Position numbers and translations under genes: made by a program. This document shows positions 1-5,255 of a stretch of 5,255 nt of DNA, one piece after another. The notes under the pieces were generated by a model, which searched no databases, had not been told where the DNA came from, and saw nothing but the letters and a program-made list of their open reading frames with translations. Every line of letters begins with the position of its first letter. The first letter of the stretch is position 1. The stretch lies in the NCBI GenBank assembly GCA_002474415.1, contig DLQV01000190.1, positions 1-5,255 of the forward strand, read 5' to 3'. The stretch is from Lachnospiraceae bacterium UBA7598. Lineage in GTDB: Bacteria > Bacillota > Clostridia > Lachnospirales > Lachnospiraceae.

Positions 1-1208
1 ATGGAACAACAAATACACAGGCATCCGACAAGAGCTCATCAGATGCAACCCCAACAGATGTAAAACTGACTGTAATGGGACCTTCTGAAGACCTTGATGA
101 TGCACAGGGGGCATGGTTAAAGACAGAGTGTGAGGCATTCAATGATGAGCATCCGGAATGGAACATTACATTTGATTATGTAACATGTTCAGAGTCTGAC
201 GCAAAAGATACTGTATTACAGGATCCGGCAAGTGCAGCAGATGTTTATCTGTTCGCAAATGACCAGATTGCAGACTTAGTTGATGCAGGAGCATTAACAA
301 AGCTTGGTGGTGATGCAGCTAAGTACGTAACAGATACAAATTCTGATGCTATGGCAGCAACTGTTACATACAACGGAGATATCTACGGTATTCCTTATAC
401 ATCAAATACATGGTTCATGTATTATGATAAAAGAGTTTTCTCTGAAGATGATGTAAAGAGCCTTGATACAATGCTTGAGAAAGGAAAAGTTTCCTTCCCA
501 TTCGACAACGGCTGGTATCTGGCTTCCTTCTATGCAGCAAACGGATGTACAATCTACGGAGATGGTACAGATGCATCTAAGGGATATGACTTCGGCGGAG
601 ACAACGCTGTAGCAGTAACAAAGTACATTGTTAACTTATTCAACAACAAGAACTTCGTAATGGACAGCAACGATGGTTCTCTTGGTCTTGCCGGATTAAA
701 GGATGGTTCTGTAAATGCTTACTTCAATGGTAACTGGAACTATGATGCAGTAGTTAAGAATCTTGGTGAGGAGAACGTTGGTGTTGCAGCTCTTCCTACA
801 ATCAATGTTGATGGAAAAGATCAGCAGCTGAAAGCATTCCTTGGATCTAAGGCAGTTGGTGTTAACCCGAATTGCAAGAACCAGGAAGTAGCTGTTAAAC
901 TTGCTACATACTTAGGAAGTGAAGACGCTCAGTTAAAGCACTTTGAGTTAAGAAAACAGGCTCCAGTAAACAAGAATCTTGCTACAAACGAAGATGTTGC
1001 TAAGGATCCGGTTGCATCCGTAATGGCAGATGTAGCAAACAATTGTTCTATCGCTCAGCCAATCATCCCTATGCAGGCTTACTGGGATGCAGCTACACCA
1101 TTCGGTGATGCATTCGTACACGGTGCTGAAGGACAGATCACAGAGAAGAATGCAGCAGAAAAGACAAAGGCATTCAATGATCAGTTAAACAGCTCTATTG
1201 CACAGTAG
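1..1208 (+). CDS. malE: Maltodextrin ABC transporter substrate-binding protein (MalE/MdxE type), 5' end missing
   Basis: Extracellular sugar-binding protein that captures maltose or maltodextrins and delivers them to MalF/MalG. The frame is already open at the left edge (first full codon at 3) and ends with TAG at 1206-1208, giving 401 visible residues. The signal peptide and lipobox lie off the window. The first ~20 residues are rich in Ser, Thr and Asp, like the linker behind a lipidated cysteine, so the first in-frame ATG (75) is not the true start. Segments align by eye with E. coli MalE: AADVYLFANDQIADL, YGIPYTSNTWFMYYDK, AYFNGNWNYDAV (tryptophans near the MalE Trp230 site), GVAALPTINVDGK, and PIIPMQAYWDAA near the C-terminus (like the MalE Trp340 region). 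These aromatic positions suggest an alpha-glucan ligand. Phe codons are mostly TTC (15 of 17), consistent with high expression. Family is confident; exact ligand length is not. Confidence 0.93.
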   Translation, partial: GTTNTQASDKSSSDATPTDVKLTVMGPSEDLDDAQGAWLKTECEAFNDEHPEWNITFDYVTCSESDAKDTVLQDPASAADVYLFANDQIADLVDAGALTKLGGDAAKYVTDTNSDAMAATVTYNGDIYGIPYTSNTWFMYYDKRVFSEDDVKSLDTMLEKGKVSFPFDNGWYLASFYAANGCTIYGDGTDASKGYDFGGDNAVAVTKYIVNLFNNKNFVMDSNDGSLGLAGLKDGSVNAYFNGNWNYDAVVKNLGEENVGVAALPTINVDGKDQQLKAFLGSKAVGVNPNCKNQEVAVKLATYLGSEDAQLKHFELRKQAPVNKNLATNEDVAKDPVASVMADVANNCSIAQPIIPMQAYWDAATPFGDAFVHGAEGQITEKNAAEKTKAFNDQLNSSIAQ

Positions 1209-1212
1209 TCAG

Positions 1213-1235
1213 TATTTGCAGGGTATAAGCAAATA
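1213..1235 (+). other. Small inverted repeat just after malE
   Basis: TATTTGC (1213-1219) and GCAAATA (1229-1235) are perfect 7-base complements around a 9-base loop. It begins five bases after the malE stop codon. The stem is AT-rich and has no T-tract behind it, so it is not a good terminator alone. It may act with the stronger hairpin that follows, or be chance. Confidence 0.35.
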
Positions 1236-1240
1236 AAACA

Positions 1241-1276
1241 ATTCCAAGGTTTTGGGAAATCCCAAAGCCTTGGAAT
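1241..1276 (+). promoter_or_regulatory. Long intercistronic hairpin between malE and malF
   Basis: The left arm (1241-1256) and right arm (1261-1276) pair over 16 positions, all Watson-Crick except one T-G wobble (1250 with 1267), around an AAAT loop (1257-1260). The bases after it are ATATTAG, not a T-run, so it lacks the usual form of a full intrinsic terminator. Its place between the binding-protein gene and the permease genes suggests an mRNA-stabilising or partial-termination element that keeps malE transcript above malFG. The REP sequence between malE and malF in E. coli does this job. Structure is seen in the sequence; function is inferred. Confidence 0.7.
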
Positions 1277-1312
1277 ATATTAGAACATAAATTTGGCATA
1301 GTGAGATGTGCC

Positions 1313-1318
1313 GGGAGG
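1313..1318 (+). promoter_or_regulatory. Ribosome binding site of malF
   Basis: GGGAGG lies six bases before the ATG at 1325. It decides the malF start: the in-frame GTG at 1301 lies upstream of this site and has no comparable purine stretch in front of it. Confidence 0.8.
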
Positions 1319-1324
1319 ATAAGT

Positions 1325-2698
1325 ATGATAGGTGCAAACAAAAAAACATCGGACTTTGCTACACCGTACACTGTGTCCAATGCGATTACAAAAGGTGGAG
1401 TTCCGGTCAAATTATCAATGCTTATTATGGGGCTTGGAAATATTGCCCACAAGCAGATTATCAAAGGTTTAATCTTTTTAGCAATCGAAATTGGCTATAT
1501 TTTATTCATGGTCAATGCAGGTGCATATTATCTTTCCATGCTTCCTTCTTTAGGTTGGAGAAAGCAGCAGGAAATATTCAATGAGCAGAAACAGATTTAT
1601 GAATATGTACAAGGTGACAATTCAGTACTGTTATTATTGTATGGTGTTGCCACAATTGTGATCACTCTCGTATTTATTTATATGTGGGCAGAAAATTTAA
1701 AGAGCGCATATATGGCAGAGTGTCTCGCAAAAGAAGGAAAGGAAATTAATTCTTTTGGCAAAGATGTCAAGAGCTTATTTGATAAAAATTTATACAAGAC
1801 ATTAATGTTTTTCCCATTATTGGGAATCCTGATCTTCACAGTGCTTCCACTGTTATTTATGATTCCAATGGCGTTTACCAATTATTCTACGATTGGAAAA
1901 CATCTGACACTGTTTGACTGGGTTGGTCTTGAAAACTTTAAGACAGTATTAGGACTTGGCGGAAAGATCGGCAAGACATTCTGGAGAGTCCTTGGATGGA
2001 CAATTGTATGGGCAGTATGTGCCACATTTTTATGTAACTTCTTGGGATTGATTCTTGCAATTGTTATTAACCGTAAGGAAACCAAAGGAAAAGCGTTCTG
2101 GCGTACCTGTTTCGTTATTTCTATCGCAGTACCACAGTTCGTATCTCTGCTGGTTATGAGACAGATGCTTCAGCAGAACGGTGCAATTAACAACCTGCTG
2201 ATTGAGTGGGGATGGATTCAGCATCCACTTCCGTTCTGGACCAATACGATGTGGGCCCGTGTGATGGTTATTGTAATTAACTGTTGGGTTGGTATTCCAT
2301 ATACCATGCTTCAGGTAACCGGAGTATTACAGAATGTTCCGGCAGAACTTTATGAAGCTGCCAAAATCGATGGTGCAAATGCAACACAGATCTTCTTTAA
2401 AATCACATTACCGTATATCATGTTCATCATGGGACCGTACATCATTACACAGTTTACGGGTAATATTAACAACTTCAACGTTATTTACCTGTTATCCGCA
2501 GGTAAACCTACACCGGTCGGAGATACCGCCGGAAAGACAGACTTGCTGGTAACATGGCTGTACAAACTTACGGTAGATTACCAGTACTACAATATCGGTG
2601 CTGTAATTGGTATTCTGACATTCGTTGTACTTTCTATTGTTGCTCTGGTAACATATAGAAATACGAAAGCATACAAAGATGAGGAGGGATTCCAGTAA
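1325..2698 (+). CDS. malF: Maltodextrin ABC transporter permease MalF (MdxF type)
   Basis: Inner-membrane channel subunit that pairs with MalG to import maltodextrins. With the ATG at 1325 (GGGAGG six bases upstream) it has 457 residues. About eight hydrophobic segments are visible, near residues 45-63, 101-121, 159-184, 222-248, 258-280, 309-335, 362-385 and 423-447. The EAA loop that contacts the ATPase is at 344-363 (EAAKIDGA, then ITLP). The first ~125 residues form an extra module: a glycine-containing stretch (MGLGNIAHKQIIKG) leads into the first membrane segment, as in Gram-positive MdxF-type permeases. The large external P2 loop of E. coli MalF is absent; only ~37 residues separate the third and fourth segments. 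The TAA stop shares its last base with the malG start, so the two are probably translationally coupled. Family assignment is firm; substrate is inferred from the neighbours. Confidence 0.93.
   Translation: MIGANKKTSDFATPYTVSNAITKGGVPVKLSMLIMGLGNIAHKQIIKGLIFLAIEIGYILFMVNAGAYYLSMLPSLGWRKQQEIFNEQKQIYEYVQGDNSVLLLLYGVATIVITLVFIYMWAENLKSAYMAECLAKEGKEINSFGKDVKSLFDKNLYKTLMFFPLLGILIFTVLPLLFMIPMAFTNYSTIGKHLTLFDWVGLENFKTVLGLGGKIGKTFWRVLGWTIVWAVCATFLCNFLGLILAIVINRKETKGKAFWRTCFVISIAVPQFVSLLVMRQMLQQNGAINNLLIEWGWIQHPLPFWTNTMWARVMVIVINCWVGIPYTMLQVTGVLQNVPAELYEAAKIDGANATQIFFKITLPYIMFIMGPYIITQFTGNINNFNVIYLLSAGKPTPVGDTAGKTDLLVTWLYKLTVDYQYYNIGAVIGILTFVVLSIVALVTYRNTKAYKDEEGFQ
2681..2688 (+). promoter_or_regulatory. 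Ribosome binding site of malG, inside the malF 3' end
   Basis: GAGGAGGG sits within the last codons of malF, nine bases before the ATG at 2698. It supports that start over the in-frame ATG at 2713, which would be 24 bases away. Confidence 0.8.
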
Positions 2699-3585
2699 TG
2701 AAGAGTGCTACTATGACAAAACGCCCTATGACTGCTGGTCGGGCAAAGAAAATTGCAAAGAATTCAGCCGTTCACATTATTCTTGGAATTTTGGCAATCA
2801 TCTGGTTGTTCCCAATCTTCTGGATTGTTATGACAAGTTTTCGTGGAGAGGGTGGTGCATATACCGCATACTTCTTCCCGAAAGAGCTGACACTCAATAA
2901 TTATAAGAGACTGTTCACAGAGACAACACTGTTGAACTTCCCGAGAGCTTTTATGAATACGTTGATCATCTCCATCTTTTCATGCCTGATCTCTACCGTA
3001 TTCGTATTGAGCGTATCCTACTGTATGTCTAAGCTTCGGTTTAAGATGCGTAAAGCATTCATGAATCTGGCAATGATTCTTGGATTGTTCCCGGCATTCA
3101 TGTCCATGGTTGCTGTATACTTCATCTTAAAGGCAGTTGGATTGACAGAGGGAAGTGGTCTTCGGATCGCTCTGATCCTGATTTACTCCGCGGGTTCCGG
3201 TGTTGGATTCTATATCGCAAAGGGATTCTTCGATACCGTACCAAAGTCGCTGTCCGAGGCAGCAATTCTGGATGGATGTAATCAGTTCCAGGTATTTTAC
3301 AAGATTATCCTTCCGCTCAGTAAACCAATCGTTGTATATACGATTCTTACCGCTTTCCTTTCTCCGTGGCTTGACTTCGTATTCGTACGAGTTATCGTCG
3401 GACCAAAGGATAAGTATTGGACAGTATCACTTCTCTTATACAATATGTTGGAGAAAGAGTTTATCAACAACTGGTATACAAGATGGGCTGCAGCCGCAGT
3501 TATCGTGTCTATCCCGATCTCTATTCTCTTCGTATTTATGCAGAAGTTCTATGTAGATGGTCTGACAGGTGCCGTAAAGGGCTAA
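2698..3585 (+). CDS. malG: Maltodextrin ABC transporter permease MalG
   Basis: Second channel subunit of the maltodextrin importer, partner of MalF. It has 295 residues, close to the family norm. About six membrane segments are visible, near residues 24-46, 86-109, 120-145, 155-174, 207-229 and 264-285. The EAA loop is at 187-206 (EAAILDGC, ending IILP); the last position of the core is Cys where Ala is most usual, as in the malF copy. The C-terminus YVDGLTGAVKG closely matches the conserved MalG tail, which reaches toward the ATPase dimer in the E. coli complex. The start overlaps the malF stop by one base and has a strong ribosome binding site. An intrinsic terminator follows 17 bases after the stop, so malG is probably the last gene of the main transporter transcript. 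No ATPase gene follows. Confidence 0.94.
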   Translation: MKSATMTKRPMTAGRAKKIAKNSAVHIILGILAIIWLFPIFWIVMTSFRGEGGAYTAYFFPKELTLNNYKRLFTETTLLNFPRAFMNTLIISIFSCLISTVFVLSVSYCMSKLRFKMRKAFMNLAMILGLFPAFMSMVAVYFILKAVGLTEGSGLRIALILIYSAGSGVGFYIAKGFFDTVPKSLSEAAILDGCNQFQVFYKIILPLSKPIVVYTILTAFLSPWLDFVFVRVIVGPKDKYWTVSLLLYNMLEKEFINNWYTRWAAAAVIVSIPISILFVFMQKFYVDGLTGAVKG

Positions 3586-3602
3586 TGATGGAACATATAA
3601 AG

Positions 3603-3631
3603 CCGGTGGTCGTTTGACCGCCGGTTTTTTT
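3603..3631 (+). terminator. Rho-independent terminator after malG
   Basis: CCGGTGGTC (3603-3611) pairs with GACCGCCGG (3616-3624) over nine positions, with one T-G wobble, around a GTTT loop. Seven T residues follow (3625-3631). This is a textbook intrinsic terminator on the + strand. It separates the transporter genes from the amylase gene, whose ATG is 53 bases past the T-run. It may be leaky, since I see no strong promoter in the remaining gap. Confidence 0.92.
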
Positions 3632-3672
3632 CATTGGTCAGAAAAATAGAAGATTGTGGAATTGGGGATCAG

Positions 3673-3678
3673 AAAGGA
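3673..3678 (+). promoter_or_regulatory. Ribosome binding site of the GH13 gene
   Basis: AAAGGA lies six bases before the ATG at 3685. The signal-peptide-like N-terminus begins directly at that ATG, which supports the start. Confidence 0.75.
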
Positions 3679-3684
3679 ACGGTT

Positions 3685-5255
3685 ATGAAAAAAAGAATCC
3701 TATCGGCAGTCATTGTACTGCTGTTATTTGTGGGACTGCTGGCAGATGGTATTTTGGGGAGCAGCACACAGGAAGCACAACTAAATATTGTTGATGATAA
3801 TTACCGTAATTATTATGAAATTTTCGTTGGATCTTTTTATGATAGCGACGGAGATGGCATGGGGGATCTGAAAGGTGTGGAAGAAAAGCTGGATTACATT
3901 TCAGATCTTGGATGTAACGGAATCTGGTTGATGCCAATTATGCCTTCTCCTACCTATCATAAATATGATACAACAGATTATAAGGCAGTGGATGAGGCCT
4001 ATGGTACAATCGATGATTTTAAGAAACTTGTAAAAGCTTGTCATGAAAAAGGCATTCGGCTGATCATTGATCTGGCAATGAATCATAGTTCCTCCAAGCA
4101 CCCTTGGTTTACACAGGCGTGTGAGTATCTTGCAGGTCTGAAAGCAGGAGAGAAACCGGATGATACGGTGTGTCCATATGTGGATTACTATCATTTTTCC
4201 GAAAAACAGAAAGGAACAACTTATTACGCAGTGCCGGGAAGCAGTAACTGGTGGTATGAGGGATCGTTCTGGTCGGAAATGCCGGATCTGAACCTGGAGA
4301 ATCCGGCGGTGCAGAAAGAATTTGAACAGATTGCAGATTACTGGATGGATCTTGGTGTGGATGGTTTCCGGATGGATGCTGCCATGCATTATGAGGAAAA
4401 TGCGACCAACGCAAACTGTGATATTTTAAATAAATTGTACACATACTGTAAAGAGAAAAATCCACAGTTTTATATGGTATCCGAAGTGTGGGCAAGTGAG
4501 AATGTGATTGCGGATTATTACGCGAGCGGAACACCGAGTATGTTTAATTTTGATGCGGGTACAGCAAAAGGAGCGTTGGTCAATGCGGTAAGAAAAGGAG
4601 ATCCGGTAAGCCTTGTGAATTCCATGCTGAAGTATCAGGAGGACTTTTCCGCAAAGAATCCGGATTATATCGATGCACCGTTTCTGACCAATCATGATAT
4701 GGCAAGAATCGCCAATACGTTGGTAAATGATCCGGATAAGATTAAGACAGCGGCAGGACTTTTGATGACCATGAGCGGCAGTCCGTTTATCTATTATGGG
4801 GAAGAAATTGGCATGAACAGTTCTGGAACCAAAGATGAGAATAAGAGAATCCCGATGGTATGGTCAAAAACGGATACGACAGGAATGACAAAAGGTCCGG
4901 CAGATATGGATTCTGGAATTGAATCTCCGTTTCCGGCAGAGGACGAGCAGAAAAAAGATAAGAATTCTATATTAAATTATTACAAAAAGGCGCTTCGCCT
5001 TAGAAATCAGAATCCGGAAATTGCAAGGGGAACCATAGAAAAGGTGGACGGTCTTTGCAAAGATTCCCAGGCAGCAATTACCAAAACATATCAGAACAGT
5101 ACCATTGGAATTGTATATAACCTTGGAGAGGATGGCGCTACGATGGATCTGAAAGGAACAGCGCTTGAAAATATGAAACTTGCAGGGCAGCTGACTTTGA
5201 ACGAAGAAACGGTCCGGCTGAAAGACGGAAAGCTGGAGATGCCGGCAGACAGTAT
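3685..5255 (+). CDS. GH13 alpha-amylase-family glycoside hydrolase, exported or membrane-anchored, 3' end missing
   Basis: Hydrolyses alpha-glucosidic bonds in starch or maltodextrin, probably outside the membrane. From ATG 3685 the frame is open to the right edge (523 codons plus two bases). Residues 1-20 are a Lys/Arg-led hydrophobic segment without a lipobox cysteine: a signal peptide (possibly cut after ILG, residue 25) or an uncleaved anchor. GH13 signatures in order: calcium-site-like DSDGDGMGD (53-61); region I DLAMNH (129-134); region V MPDLN (199-203); region II GFRMDAAMH (227-235, nucleophile Asp231); region III with acid/base Glu267 in SEVW; region IV TNHD (transition-state stabiliser Asp338). 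The catalytic set is complete. MPDLN is typical of GH13 members intermediate between the oligo-1,6-glucosidase and neopullulanase groups. Ala after the nucleophile and His at 235 favour alpha-1,4 over alpha-1,6 cleavage, by inference. The C-terminal domain seems to begin near residue 440. Phe codons are mostly TTT (13 of 16), unlike malE and malG. Alternatives: alpha-glucosidase or a maltogenic enzyme. Confidence 0.93.
   Translation, partial: MKKRILSAVIVLLLFVGLLADGILGSSTQEAQLNIVDDNYRNYYEIFVGSFYDSDGDGMGDLKGVEEKLDYISDLGCNGIWLMPIMPSPTYHKYDTTDYKAVDEAYGTIDDFKKLVKACHEKGIRLIIDLAMNHSSSKHPWFTQACEYLAGLKAGEKPDDTVCPYVDYYHFSEKQKGTTYYAVPGSSNWWYEGSFWSEMPDLNLENPAVQKEFEQIADYWMDLGVDGFRMDAAMHYEENATNANCDILNKLYTYCKEKNPQFYMVSEVWASENVIADYYASGTPSMFNFDAGTAKGALVNAVRKGDPVSLVNSMLKYQEDFSAKNPDYIDAPFLTNHDMARIANTLVNDPDKIKTAAGLLMTMSGSPFIYYGEEIGMNSSGTKDENKRIPMVWSKTDTTGMTKGPADMDSGIESPFPAEDEQKKDKNSILNYYKKALRLRNQNPEIARGTIEKVDGLCKDSQAAITKTYQNSTIGIVYNLGEDGATMDLKGTALENMKLAGQLTLNEETVRLKDGKLEMPADS

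Noticed and set aside
1..63. ATG at base 1 opening a short reading frame
   Set aside because: It is out of frame with malE, stops after 20 codons, and lies over the malE linker-coding sequence.
75..77. ATG at 75 as the true malE start
   Set aside because: The same frame is open back to the window edge with a linker-like composition. A start here would leave an exported protein without a signal peptide.
1296..1312. GGCAT/GTGCC inverted repeat just before the malF ribosome binding site
   Set aside because: Only five pairs including a wobble, with an 8-base loop; too weak to claim as a translational regulator.
1301..1324. GTG at 1301 as the malF start, adding eight residues
   Set aside because: The GGGAGG ribosome binding site (1313-1318) lies inside this stretch and is ideally spaced for the ATG at 1325. 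Nothing similar precedes the GTG.
1209..1324. Catabolite-repression (cre-type) operator in the intergenic gaps
   Set aside because: No palindrome resembling the CcpA consensus is present here or in 3586-3684. The likely operator site upstream of malE is outside the window.
1195..2224. Antisense reading frames of 64-89 codons opposite malF
   Set aside because: They mirror the membrane-protein coding sequence and have no recognisable domain or convincing ribosome binding site.
2334..3617. Out-of-frame + strand reading frames inside malF and malG
   Set aside because: They are shadows of genes with intact family motifs in the main frame; none resembles a known protein.
3632..3684. Promoter directly upstream of the amylase gene
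   Set aside because: TTGGTC at 3634-3639 is only a partial -35, and no TATAAT-like hexamer occurs 16-18 bases later. It is kept as an open question, not a feature.
3710..4695. Overlapping antisense reading frames of 75-162 codons opposite the amylase gene
   Set aside because: They lie entirely over a GH13 gene with all catalytic motifs on the + strand. Their translations are low in complexity, rich in His/Ile/Cys, and show no family signature.

Overview
The window reads as part of a maltodextrin (starch-oligosaccharide) uptake locus from a Gram-positive, probably strictly anaerobic gut-type Firmicute, most likely of the Lachnospiraceae. This placement is inferred from moderate AT-richness, strong GGGAGG/GAGGAGGG/AAAGGA ribosome binding sites, a solute-binding protein that looks like a lipoprotein, an MdxF-type MalF, and many cysteines in exported proteins. 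No 16S or other marker gene is present, so genus is not claimed.

Layout, all on the + strand: (1) the 3' part of a malE-type maltodextrin-binding protein, cut by the left edge; (2) a 116-base gap holding two inverted repeats, one a 16-bp hairpin; (3) malF, with its start best placed at the ATG at 1325; (4) malG, overlapping malF by one base (TAATG); (5) a strong intrinsic terminator at 3603-3631; (6) a GH13 alpha-amylase-family gene starting at 3685 and running off the right edge. The amylase frame stays open for 523 codons and shows all the GH13 catalytic signatures.

The parts fit together simply. The exported or membrane-anchored GH13 enzyme would trim starch or maltodextrin outside the membrane. 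The binding protein would capture the oligosaccharides and the MalF/MalG channel would import them. No ATP-binding subunit is visible. Firmicutes often use a shared MsmX/MalK-type ATPase encoded elsewhere, but it could also lie outside this window.

I see no mobile element, CRISPR array, tRNA, rRNA or new defence-type system. The points most worth a second look are regulatory: the hairpin between malE and malF, the terminator that isolates the amylase from the transporter genes, and a sharp codon-usage contrast between malE and the amylase. The order binding protein, two permeases, GH13 enzyme resembles starch-uptake clusters known from Eubacterium rectale/Roseburia relatives. That comparison is from general knowledge and was not checked here.
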